Position numbers and translations under genes: made by a program. DNA of 64,000 nucleotides from positions 1 to 64,000 of the forward strand of contig NZ_LDJK01000002.1 in NCBI RefSeq assembly GCF_001431535.1. Direction: 5' to 3'. The DNA is from Stenotrophomonas chelatiphaga. GTDB taxonomy: Bacteria > Pseudomonadota > Gammaproteobacteria > Xanthomonadales > Xanthomonadaceae. The notes beneath the pieces are model-generated. The model was not told where the DNA came from and did no database searches. It saw nothing but the letters and a program-made list of their open reading frames with translations. Numbering within the stretch: the first letter of the stretch is position 1; every line of letters begins with the position of its first letter. Shown in pieces: positions 56,731 to 64,000 of this stretch.

Positions 56731-57417
56731 TCAGCTGGCCGGCCCATGCACACTGACCAGCACATACACCACCACGCTGTTGGCGGCCGATCCGGCAATG
56801 CAGATCACCGTCGCCGCCACCGCGCAGCGCCACAGCCGCAGCGCGGTCCGTTGCCGTAACCAGGCCACCTGCGCAACCCAGAACCAGCCCGCTGCCAGCA
56901 ATGACAGCACCACGCCCGCCAGCACCGCTCCTTCCTGCCCCATCGACATCAGGCTCAGGCCGATGGAGATCAGCAGCGCGAATGGCGAAACCAGGTAGCA
57001 CTGCTCGTAGAAGGGCAGCCGCAGGGTCTCCCGGTCCACCGGCCGAAGGGTACGCAGCAGGTAGTACAGCGATCCGGCCAATGCCCAGATCCCGAACGCG
57101 ATGGTCCGGTACAGCAGCAGGTTCTGCTCCGAGGCCAGCACCACGGCCGCCAGCGAGCCGCCCAGATCCGGCGCGGAAGACCGGACCGCCATGTCAACGC
57201 CATGGGCGATCAGCACGCACAGGATCAACAGCAGCGGTGGACTGATCGCCGCACTGAAGCGGGTCTCGCTTTCCGAACGCAGCTGGCTTGCAGCGTATTC
57301 GGCCATCACCACCGGGGAGTGGAGGATCCGCAGCAGCGAACGCGGCAACAGCACGATCCAGCTCAGGGCTTCGAACACCAGTTCTTCAAGCGATTTCAGG
57401 ATCTTCAGGAAATCCAT
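56731..57417 (-). CDS. Polytopic membrane protein, YIP1-like or unknown
   Basis: 228 residues with five hydrophobic segments. The N-terminus (MDFLKILKSLEELVFEALSW) is amphipathic, then PPLLLILCVLIAHGVDMAV, TIAFGIWALAGSLYYLLR, VSPFALLISIGLSLMSMG and further helices. The pattern resembles YIP1/permease-type domains, but no motif is decisive. It stands between the tRNA and the duplicated-domain gene, all on different strands. Confidence 0.7.
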   Translation of the reverse strand: MDFLKILKSLEELVFEALSWIVLLPRSLLRILHSPVVMAEYAASQLRSESETRFSAAISPPLLLILCVLIAHGVDMAVRSSAPDLGGSLAAVVLASEQNLLLYRTIAFGIWALAGSLYYLLRTLRPVDRETLRLPFYEQCYLVSPFALLISIGLSLMSMGQEGAVLAGVVLSLLAAGWFWVAQVAWLRQRTALRLWRCAVAATVICIAGSAANSVVVYVLVSVHGPAS

Positions 57418-57548
57418 GCCGGGGTCCGCTGTCGGGCAGGAGGGGCCCGTTGGCGCACATTACCACCGGCACTCTGTCGCACCCGTCATTCCCTGTGGCA
57501 AGCTCCACTCAACGCGGCCAGCCCGGCCTGCCCATCCGGAGATCTGCA

Positions 57549-58334
57549 ATGTCCATTGCCCATCGCAGTGCTTTGGCGGTCGCGATCATGCTGTCGGCGC
57601 TGTGCGCCTCCTCGCGCGTTTCTGCGCAGGACCCCGCACCCGGCCTGGGCGACCTGCAGGGCCTGGATGATCGCGATGCCGCCCGCACGCTGGGTGCCCG
57701 TGGCTATGCGCGGCAATCGGTTTCCGGTGAGTACGGCAACTGGTGGAACGAGCGCGACCAGCGCTGCGTGATGGTCCGCAGTGACCGTGGCCGCATCGCC
57801 TCGGCGGTCACCACGCCCGCACCGGACTGTGGCAAGCAGCCTGGCGGAAAGAAGGACGGGATGAGCGATGGCGCCAAGGTGGCCGTGGCCGCCGCGGCCA
57901 TCCTCGGCATTGCCGCACTCGCGCACCAGGCGCACCACCACGACGATGGTGACCACGACGATGATGCGCACCACGAAGCCGACTACGAACGCGGCTACCG
58001 CGATGCGGTCCACGGCTACGACGCCGATGCCGATCAGGGCGCTTACAGCGATGGCTACGGCGCCGGCCTGCGCGAGCGCTCCAGGCAGGTGCCGTGGCGC
58101 TCTGGCAACAGCGCGGGAGCATCCGCCAGCATGGACGACCTGCTAGGCGCACGTGCCGCCGGTGCGGACACGCAACTGCGGGCACGCGGCTTTACCGATC
58201 GCGACGCGCAGCAGCGCGATGGCCGCTCGGTGGTGACGTGGTGGAATGCGCAGACCCGCGAATGCCTGCACGTTGCGACCGGTGACGGCAGGATCGAGTC
58301 GATCCGCCGCGTCGACGCCGACAACTGCCGCTGA
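57549..58334 (+). CDS. Exported protein with duplicated domain and His/Asp-rich linker
   Basis: 261 residues with a Sec signal (MSIAHRSALAVAIMLSALCA, ending VSAQ). Two copies of one domain: LGARGYARQSVSGEYGNWWN with CVMVRSDRGRIASAV, and LRARGFTDRDAQQRDGRSVV with TWWNAQTRECLHVATGDGRI. Between them lie a hydrophobic segment (VAVAAAAILGIAALA) and HQAHHHDDGDHDDDAHHEAD, then a Tyr/Gly/Asp-rich stretch. One cysteine is conserved in each copy. The linker may bind metal. No family name is firm. The start is set at 57549, well inside a longer open frame. Confidence 0.75.
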   Translation: MSIAHRSALAVAIMLSALCASSRVSAQDPAPGLGDLQGLDDRDAARTLGARGYARQSVSGEYGNWWNERDQRCVMVRSDRGRIASAVTTPAPDCGKQPGGKKDGMSDGAKVAVAAAAILGIAALAHQAHHHDDGDHDDDAHHEADYERGYRDAVHGYDADADQGAYSDGYGAGLRERSRQVPWRSGNSAGASASMDDLLGARAAGADTQLRARGFTDRDAQQRDGRSVVTWWNAQTRECLHVATGDGRIESIRRVDADNCR

Positions 58335-58369
58335 CGCCGGCACGCCGCAGCGCCCGCGCGCGGCCTGGA

Positions 58370-58606
58370 TCAGTCGCCTGCCGGCGTAAAGACCCGCACC
58401 GGCGAGGCGGGGTTGCGCGCCAGCGCGGCGCCCTCGCGCGTCGGGCGCGGGCACAGCGTGCCGCCGCAGTTCGGGCAGCGTCCACCCAGTCGTCCCTGCA
58501 CGCAGGCGGTGCAGAACGTGCACTCGAACGAGCAGATCCACGCGCCGGTCGACGCGGCGGGCAGGTCGGTGTCGCAGCATTCGCAGCCAGGACGCATCTG
58601 CAACAT
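58370..58606 (-). CDS. DUF1272 zinc-binding protein
   Basis: 78 residues, MLQMRPGCECCDTDLP at the start, then CSFECTFCTACV, then GGRCPNCGGTLCPRPTR. The many CxxC pairs fit a treble zinc knot, and the match to DUF1272 is close. Function unknown in any organism I know of. Family length is about 60-90, so this is full length. Confidence 0.88.
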   Translation of the reverse strand: MLQMRPGCECCDTDLPAASTGAWICSFECTFCTACVQGRLGGRCPNCGGTLCPRPTREGAALARNPASPVRVFTPAGD

Positions 58607-58745
58607 GGAGTGGGCCCGGAACAAGGAGAGGGCGCCAGCGTAGCGCCGGGCCGCCCGCGGTTCCAGCGCAGACCGGCGCCAACGAACGTTTTACACAGCA
58701 CGCAGAGGCACTGGATACAGTGCGCGATCACTCAAGGGGTTGGCC

Positions 58746-59774
58746 ATGCAGCACCGACATGACGGGCAATGGATCAGGTGCGGTTTCATCCTGGCGCTGC
58801 TGCTGTGCGCGCCGCTCTCTGTCGCCGCGCAGGCCGTCACCGCAGAAGGGCCCGTGGTGGACATGGCGGCCGTCCAGGTCACCGGCGAGCAGCCCGGTCC
58901 GGGCTTGTGGAAGGTGAGCAACGCGCAGGGCCATGTGTTGTGGCTGTTGGGTACGGTGGCACCGTTGCCGGCCGGCGTGACCTGGCGTTCGGACCAGGTG
59001 CAGCAGGTCATCGCCGCCTCCGACCACGTGCTGGGTCCGCCCGGCTGGACACCGGACGTCAAGCTCGGCCTGCTGCGCGGCCTCACCCTGCTGCCGCTGG
59101 CGATGAAGACCGCCAAGGATCCGCAGGGGCGCACCCTGCATCAGATCGTGGCACCGGACACCTACGCGCGATGGCTGGGCTTGAAGGCCACCTACCTGGG
59201 GCGCAATGGCGGGGTGGAAAAGAAGCGCCCGATGATCGCTTCGGGCGAGCTGTACATGGCCTTCCTCAAGCGCCAGGGGCTGCGCGACAGCGGGCAGGTC
59301 ACCGAGGCCCTTGAACGTGCCTACAAAGCCAACAAGCTGGAGCCGGAAGAGGCGCGGGTGAAGCTGCCCATTGCCGATGCGCGCGGCGCCCTGAAGGAAT
59401 TGCAGGGCAGCGAGGTGGACGACCGCGCCTGCTTCGAGCGCACCCTGGATACGGTGGAATTCCAGGCCCCGGTACTGCGCGAGCGTGCCAATGCCTGGGC
59501 TGCTGGAGATATCGGGGCCCTGCGCCGGCTGGCCGTGATGTCCATGGCGCGCACCTGCAGAGACGTAGTGCAGGATTCGGCGTTCGCGCGCAGCCGCGGC
59601 TGGAACGACCTGGGGCAGCAGGCGCGCACGCAGTGGCTGGGCCTGGCCGACAAGGCGCTGGCCCAGCACGCCAGCACGTTCTCCACGGTGCCGGTCAGCC
59701 TGCTGCTGGGACCGGAAGATTATCTGGGCGCGCTGCGCGCACGCGGCTACACCATCGAAGCGCCGCCGGAATGA
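58746..59774 (+). CDS. TraB/GumN family protein
   Basis: 342 residues with a Sec signal (FILALLLCAPLSVAAQ). The mature part has the TraB/GumN signature: WKVSNAQGHVLWLLGTVAPL, GVTWRSDQVQQVIAASDHVL, and a C-terminal VPVSLLLGPEDYLGALRARG. In xanthomonads a member is encoded in the gum region; the protease-like role is proposed but unproven. An alternative ATG at 58740 adds two residues. No close partner gene. Confidence 0.88.
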   Translation: MQHRHDGQWIRCGFILALLLCAPLSVAAQAVTAEGPVVDMAAVQVTGEQPGPGLWKVSNAQGHVLWLLGTVAPLPAGVTWRSDQVQQVIAASDHVLGPPGWTPDVKLGLLRGLTLLPLAMKTAKDPQGRTLHQIVAPDTYARWLGLKATYLGRNGGVEKKRPMIASGELYMAFLKRQGLRDSGQVTEALERAYKANKLEPEEARVKLPIADARGALKELQGSEVDDRACFERTLDTVEFQAPVLRERANAWAAGDIGALRRLAVMSMARTCRDVVQDSAFARSRGWNDLGQQARTQWLGLADKALAQHASTFSTVPVSLLLGPEDYLGALRARGYTIEAPPE

Positions 59775-59800
59775 GCTGCCTTTGCTGACGCCTGTACGGC

Positions 59801-61024
59801 TCAGCGCAATGGCATGCGCAGGGTAAAGGTGGTGCCGATGGCGTCCGCGGACTGCACCGTCAGCGCGCCGCCATGCGAAACGGCGATCTGCGAAGCGATG
59901 TACAGCCCCAGGCCCAGGCCGGAATCCAGCCGCTGGTCGCCAGTGCGGTGGAAGGGCTCGAACAGGGTCTTCATCGACGCCTCGGCGATCACGCCCTCGT
60001 TGCGCACTTCCAGCACCAGCGCCGTGTCGTCGGCGTGGCCGCGCAGGGCGATCGGACTGCCCTTGCGGCCGTGGATGGCCGCGTTGATCAGCAGGTTGCT
60101 GACCAGTTGCGAGAGGCGGTCGGCATCGCAGGTCACCACCTGGGGAAGGGCCAGTTCAACGATCAACGGGCAGCCGGGGTAGGGCGCCATTGCCCGCTCG
60201 GCGGCGTTGGCCAGCAAGGCAGACAGGTCACGCCAGGGCCGCACGCGCAGGGCGATGCCCGAGCCGAGGCGGCCGCGCGCGAAATCCAGCGTCACATCGA
60301 TCAGTTCCGCCATCCGGTCAGCGCTGTCGTCCAGGTGCCGCAGCAGACTCTGCTGCGCCTCGCTGGTGGCCGACAGGGACAGCAGGTCGGAGGTCACCCG
60401 GATCGCCTGCAGCGGGTTGCGCAGATCGTGTGCCAGCACCGCGATGAACTCCTCGCGCTCCTTGCCTTCCTGGCGCAGCGCGCTGTTGAGCACTTCGGAG
60501 GCCTGCAGGCGGCTTTCAGAAGACGTGGCCCGATCCCGCTCGACGCCGTCGTGGTGGTCATCGGTGTCATGTGCTTCCGCCGCGCTGATCTGCTCGGCCA
60601 CCACTGCACCCAGTGCACGCATGGCGTGCAGGACTTCATCGGTGATCGGGCGCGGCTCCGGGTCCAGCGTGCACAGGGTGCCGAACACCCGTCCATCGGC
60701 CAGCACCACCGGCACCGAGATGTAGCTGCGGAAGCCGTGCATCGCCGGGATGGGACTGTCGCAGCGCTGCTGGTCCTGGCGGTAGTCGCCGAACCAGATC
60801 GCTTCCTGGGTTGCGGTCACGTCGCGGCAGAAAGTGTTGATCAGATCCAGCCGCAGGCCGGCGGAGATGCCGAGCCCGGCACGGTCCAGTGCGTGCACGG
60901 CGCGCCATTGCTGTTCACCGACCTCGCCGATCAGTGCGACCCGCATGCCGCTGACGGCACAGGCCAGTTCCAGGCAGGAGTGAAACGAGGGCAGGGGGCC
61001 TTCCTTGGTGGATCTGTTCTGCAT
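59801..61024 (-). CDS. GAF-domain sensor histidine kinase
   Basis: 407 residues, cytoplasmic. Residues about 15-150 are a GAF domain (SCLELACAVSGMRVALIGEV, FRSYISVPVVLADGRVFGTL). The HisKA domain has the phospho-acceptor His199 in FIAVLAHDLRNPLQAIRV, and the HATPase has the N box LVSNLLINAAIHGRKG and G boxes (LDSGLGLGLYIASQIAVSHG). The start is set at MQNRSTKEGPLP. No response regulator lies next to it. Without a membrane segment it should sense an intracellular signal. Confidence 0.9.
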   Translation of the reverse strand: MQNRSTKEGPLPSFHSCLELACAVSGMRVALIGEVGEQQWRAVHALDRAGLGISAGLRLDLINTFCRDVTATQEAIWFGDYRQDQQRCDSPIPAMHGFRSYISVPVVLADGRVFGTLCTLDPEPRPITDEVLHAMRALGAVVAEQISAAEAHDTDDHHDGVERDRATSSESRLQASEVLNSALRQEGKEREEFIAVLAHDLRNPLQAIRVTSDLLSLSATSEAQQSLLRHLDDSADRMAELIDVTLDFARGRLGSGIALRVRPWRDLSALLANAAERAMAPYPGCPLIVELALPQVVTCDADRLSQLVSNLLINAAIHGRKGSPIALRGHADDTALVLEVRNEGVIAEASMKTLFEPFHRTGDQRLDSGLGLGLYIASQIAVSHGGALTVQSADAIGTTFTLRMPLR

Positions 61025-61292
61025 GGGTAGGTGCTTCTGTCTCGGCAACGTTGAGTCGATCACGGCGTCTGCGCGTCGATTGTGACATCGCCTTTCGTGC
61101 TCCGTCCCCGGGTGCGGGACCTTACCCTTAATCATTCAGCGTTGCGCCGGTGGTTTGGTGAGTCATTCAGGGGCAGAAGGACAGGCGTGAGAAGCGATTC
61201 CGGAAATGCGCACGTGTTTGCAGACCGGGGCGAGGACAGGGCGCTAGCGTGTCAGCTGCAGGCCCGATTTCCCCAGGCCGAGGATTACCCGT

Positions 61293-61430
61293 ATGCACCT
61301 CCTGCTCGCGGTGTCGGAAGTCGCAATCGCCTTTGCCTGCGTCCTTGGCCTGGTGCACCTGGGCAGTCGTGCGCGGCAGCGGAGCAAGCGCGAAGGCAAG
61401 CGAAGTCCATTTTCAGATAAACCTCCTTGA
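61293..61430 (+). CDS. Possible 45-residue single-helix membrane protein
   Basis: Start MHLLLAVSEVAIAFACVLGL, then VHLGSRARQRSKREGKRSPF and SDKPP, ending TGA. One membrane helix followed by a basic cytoplasmic tail fits the pattern of small inner-membrane proteins. AGG lies nine bases before the ATG. Coding evidence is weak because it is so short. The gap 61431-61749 after it holds only a GC-rich stretch and no gene I can support. Confidence 0.45.
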   Translation: MHLLLAVSEVAIAFACVLGLVHLGSRARQRSKREGKRSPFSDKPP

Positions 61431-61749
61431 GCTCCTGGCAGGGCGTCCCTGGCGTTGGCCCGGCAGCGGTCCGCTGCGTGTCGCCGCCCGCGCCTTTCGA
61501 CGCGCGTGGCGGCGATCGCCCGTCCTTCGGAGTGTCGTGAAGTTGTCAGAACGTTCGAAAGGTCCCCGCGTAGCGGCGGGGCGCGCCATGCTGACATGCG
61601 AAGGTTGAACGCAACTCGGCCGCGTCCGATGGGGTGCCCGCCTCGATTCCGCCAGGATCCTGCCAATCCCTTTTCTGGCCACCCACATCGCGGGTGCCGG
61701 AGTCCCACCTGCCTGGCGCGGGTCGACCGCCCGCTGGCGTGGAGTTGGC

Positions 61750-62415
61750 ATGGAATACATGGTCGCGCTGTTGAAGGAAATGGCGCTGGTCCCGGTGACG
61801 CTGTTGCCGATCATCAACCCGCTGAGCATCGCCTCGATCTTCGTCTCTTCGGTCGGCACCAAGCACGACCTCGCGCGCCTGCTTGCGCGCCAGATCGCAT
61901 TGAACGTGGGGTGGGTGATCATCGCCTCGATGTTGGTCGGCACCTACGTGCTGACCATTTTCGGCATCTCGTTGGCGGTGGTGCGTTTTGGTGGCGGGCT
62001 TCTGGTGGCGGCCAGCGCATGGCGCATGCTCGCTCCGCGCCCGGACACCTCGCCGACCGCGCAGGAAACCGAGGCGGCGGGCATCGCGGACCACCAGCTG
62101 ATGCAGCGCAGTTTCTATCCACTCACGTTCCCTTTGACGACCGGACCGGGCGTGATTTCTGCCTGCATCACCCTGGGTGCCCACGGAGAATCAATGCATC
62201 CGCTGCATTTCCTGTCGGGTGCGATCGTCGCGGTCGGTGGGGCGCTGATGGTGGCGCTGGTGATCTACCTGGTGCTGCGCAACTCGATCGTGGTCGTCAC
62301 CCGTCTGGGACCCTCGGGCGCGGTGGTGATGCAGCAACTGGTGGCCTTCGTGCTGCTGTGCATCGGCATCCAGCTGGTCTGGTCAGGTTGGCTTGATCTG
62401 ACGGCAATCAACTAA
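61750..62415 (+). CDS. MarC-family inner-membrane protein
   Basis: 221 residues, six predicted membrane helices, with the MarC/UPF0056 features: LLPIINPLSIASIFVSSVG and LTFPLTTGPGVISACITLGA, and a C-terminal VVMQQLVAFVLLCIGIQLVW. The family has an unknown transport or redox role. Its neighbours on both sides are unrelated. Confidence 0.9.
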   Translation: MEYMVALLKEMALVPVTLLPIINPLSIASIFVSSVGTKHDLARLLARQIALNVGWVIIASMLVGTYVLTIFGISLAVVRFGGGLLVAASAWRMLAPRPDTSPTAQETEAAGIADHQLMQRSFYPLTFPLTTGPGVISACITLGAHGESMHPLHFLSGAIVAVGGALMVALVIYLVLRNSIVVVTRLGPSGAVVMQQLVAFVLLCIGIQLVWSGWLDLTAIN

Positions 62416-62463
62416 CGGGCGCATAGCCCAAGCGGAAGCGGCCCGACCCGTCGCCGCGGCCGA

Positions 62464-62820
62464 TCAACGTGCAGTCAGCAGCTCCACCAGCTGCCGCAGC
62501 CGATACGGCTTGGGCAGGAATTCCACGTGCCCCGGCAGCGGCGGCAGCTGCGAGCGGGCATAACCGGAGGACAGGATCATCCGTGCGCCGGGCTGGGTAC
62601 GGGCGACATGTTCGCTGAGCTCGATCCCGGACATGCCGTTGGGCATGCTGACATCGCTGAACACCACATCGTACCGATGCTCGCCGGCCATCATCGCCAG
62701 CGCCTCGTGGCCATCGGCGGTGGTATCGACGTTGATGCCCATGTCCTGCAGGGCCAGTCCGATCATGTCGCGCAGGTCTTCCTGGTCTTCGACCATGAGT
62801 ACGCGGATGGAATCAGTCAT
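62464..62820 (-). CDS. Single-domain response regulator
   Basis: 118 residues, receiver domain only: acidic pair in VEDQEDLRD, phospho-acceptor Asp56 in VFSDVSMPNG, and the conserved Lys in FLPKPYRLR. No output domain, as in CheY-type or phosphorelay intermediates. The start at 62820 overlaps the end of the PAS kinase gene by 8 nt, so the two form a pair and are translated together. Confidence 0.92.
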   Translation of the reverse strand: MTDSIRVLMVEDQEDLRDMIGLALQDMGINVDTTADGHEALAMMAGEHRYDVVFSDVSMPNGMSGIELSEHVARTQPGARMILSSGYARSQLPPLPGHVEFLPKPYRLRQLVELLTAR

Positions 62821-63970
62821 TGGCGGGAACCTCCAGGGCAGGCAGCAGCAGGCTGACCGTCGTGCCACCACCTTCGGTGCTGGACACGTCGACGAAACCG
62901 CCGCATTGGGTGATGAAACCGAACACCTGGCTCAGGCCCAGACCGCTGCCCTTGCCAATGTCCTTGGTCGTGAAAAACGGCTCGCTGGCCCGCGCGGCGA
63001 CGTCTGGCGCCATGCCGTGGCCTTCATCCTGAACGCGGATGGCGACGAAATTACGGTAGGTCGGCGTATCGGCCTGCGGATCCAGGCGACGCTCGATGTC
63101 CCCGATGATACAGATACGACCGCCCTGCGGCATGGCATCGCAGGCATTGCCGACCAGGTTGGACAGCGCCGCCTCCAGCTGCCCGGGATCCAGCAGCACA
63201 TCCGGCAGGTCGCTGCGCAGCTGCAGGCTGAGCGAATGATGGGCCAGGCAACGCTGCTGCAGCGCTGCCATTGCCGGCTGCAGCCAGTTCGCGGTGGTGA
63301 CGCGTTCGCGCACCAGCGTCTGGCCCGCGCCGAAGGCCAGCAGCTGCCGGGTCAGCAGCGCGCCACGGTCGGCCGCGGCCTGCGCATTGCCGATCAGGCG
63401 CTCGGTGGTCTCATCGGCTGCACAGCGCAGCGCGATCAGGTCCAGCGCATTGTGGATGGTGGTCAGCAGGTTGTTGAACTCGTGCGCCAGCCCGCGGCTG
63501 AGCTGGCTGACTTTCTCGAACTGCTGGGTGCTGGCCAGCGCACGTTGCGCATCCCGCAGCAGCACCTGCGCCTGGTAGCTTTCGGTGATATCGCGGGTCA
63601 CCTTGACGAAGCCGACCAGGTGCTCGGCCTCGAATACCGGCTCGATGACCACGCTGGCGCGGAAGCGGGTGCCGTCACTGCGCAGGCGCCAGCCTTCGCC
63701 GGCATAGCGGCCTTCGCTCATGGCGATCGCCAGCGAGCGTTCGGGCTCGCCGGCATCGCGGTCGGCGGGGCAGTGGAAGCGGCTGAAATGGGTGCCGATC
63801 ACTTCCTCGGCGCTGTAGCCCTTGATCCGCTGCGCGCCGGGATTCCAGGTGCAGACCACGCCGTCCGGATCCATCAGGTACAGGGCATGGTCAGTGACGC
63901 TCTCGATGAGGAGCGTCAACTGTCGGGACGTATCTGTCTGGGCGGTGAGCTTGGAGACGGCGTTTACCAC
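62813..63970 (-). CDS. PAS sensor histidine kinase (start may lie outside the window)
   Basis: 385 residues as read from GTG at 63970. A PAS domain covers about residues 15-130 (YLMDPDGVVCTWNPGAQRIK and EAEHLVGFVKVTRDITES), then HisKA with His163 in LSRGLAHEFNNLLTTIHNAL (the HEFNN form of the HWE/NtrB-like class), then HATPase with LSNLVGNACDAMPQGG and GKGSGLGLSQVFGF. No membrane segment. The reading frame stays open to the window edge at 64000, so the true N-terminus may lie beyond it. It pairs with the receiver protein downstream. Confidence 0.9.
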   Translation of the reverse strand: MVNAVSKLTAQTDTSRQLTLLIESVTDHALYLMDPDGVVCTWNPGAQRIKGYSAEEVIGTHFSRFHCPADRDAGEPERSLAIAMSEGRYAGEGWRLRSDGTRFRASVVIEPVFEAEHLVGFVKVTRDITESYQAQVLLRDAQRALASTQQFEKVSQLSRGLAHEFNNLLTTIHNALDLIALRCAADETTERLIGNAQAAADRGALLTRQLLAFGAGQTLVRERVTTANWLQPAMAALQQRCLAHHSLSLQLRSDLPDVLLDPGQLEAALSNLVGNACDAMPQGGRICIIGDIERRLDPQADTPTYRNFVAIRVQDEGHGMAPDVAARASEPFFTTKDIGKGSGLGLSQVFGFITQCGGFVDVSSTEGGGTTVSLLLPALEVPAND

Positions 63971-64000
63971 GGGACTGCGCTGAAACCCCTGAGGCCGGTG

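Noticed and set aside
61082-61420. 112-codon plus-strand frame
   Set aside because: Low-complexity Arg/Ala-rich translation and no start signal; the short frame at 61293 in another register is the better candidate.

Overview
The window reads as chromosomal DNA of a high-GC gammaproteobacterium of the Xanthomonadaceae, most likely Stenotrophomonas (S. maltophilia group). The protein sequences are xanthomonad-like: a 41-residue L36, the ndk-rlmN-pilF-rodZ-yfgM-bamB-der string, and cmk-rpsA-ihfB-lapA-lapB followed by envelope-sugar genes. Many intergenic gaps also carry short GTAG-headed palindromes of the SMAG/REP type described from S. maltophilia. No species call can be made without a search.

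Layout. 0.1-1.9 kb (minus): agmatine deiminase, a small periplasmic protein and rpmJ. 2.0-10.3 kb (plus): cmk, rpsA, ihfB, lapA, lapB, then a polyprenyl-phosphate glycosyltransferase, a WbpM-type epimerase/dehydratase and galU. 10.3-10.9 kb: a gene-free convergent gap packed with hairpins. 10.9-15.3 kb (minus): a fatty-acid beta-oxidation operon (PsrA-like TetR regulator, a dehydrogenase/hydratase fusion, thiolase) with a PsrA-type operator before the regulator. 15.4-22.2 kb (plus): ndk to der. 22.3-29.7 kb (plus): a rhodanese/MoeB fusion, a KefC-like antiporter, folD, guaB, guaA.

29.8-32.4 kb is a visibly AT-richer island. It holds one unrecognised membrane protein and the wreck of a zeta-toxin/antitoxin pair, with frameshifts, a nonsense codon and a damaged P-loop. 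Then come a 3-hydroxybutyrate dehydrogenase, an overlapping pair of small genes with an HTH protein, a tandem-repeat cassette between two palindromes, a tyrosinase and a large secreted glycosidase-like protein with a LacI-type operator. 40.5-47.0 kb (minus): an EamA transporter, murB, pyrD, a methyltransferase, a DUF4190 protein, an SDR and an AmaB-type aldehyde dehydrogenase.

47.2-55.8 kb is an exopolysaccharide unit. It comprises galE, a GumD/WcaJ-type phosphoglycosyltransferase, a Wzb/Etp-type phosphatase and, convergent to them, an operon encoding a YjbE/GfcA-like protein, Wza and GfcB, GfcC and GfcD (YjbF, G, H) homologues. CRP/Clp-like boxes lie upstream of both arms, so co-regulation is plausible. 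55.9-64 kb: a PAP2-like protein, tRNA-Arg(CCT), membrane and secreted proteins (one with an internal duplication), a DUF1272 zinc protein, a TraB/GumN protein, two sensor kinases (one overlapping a single-domain response regulator) and a MarC protein.

Most of the window is ordinary core genome. The parts most worth a second look are the decayed toxin module, the PsrA-type operator on the fad operon, the rearranged Yjb/Gfc export operon with an internal terminator, the 34.3-kb repeat cassette, and two small or unknown gene pairs.
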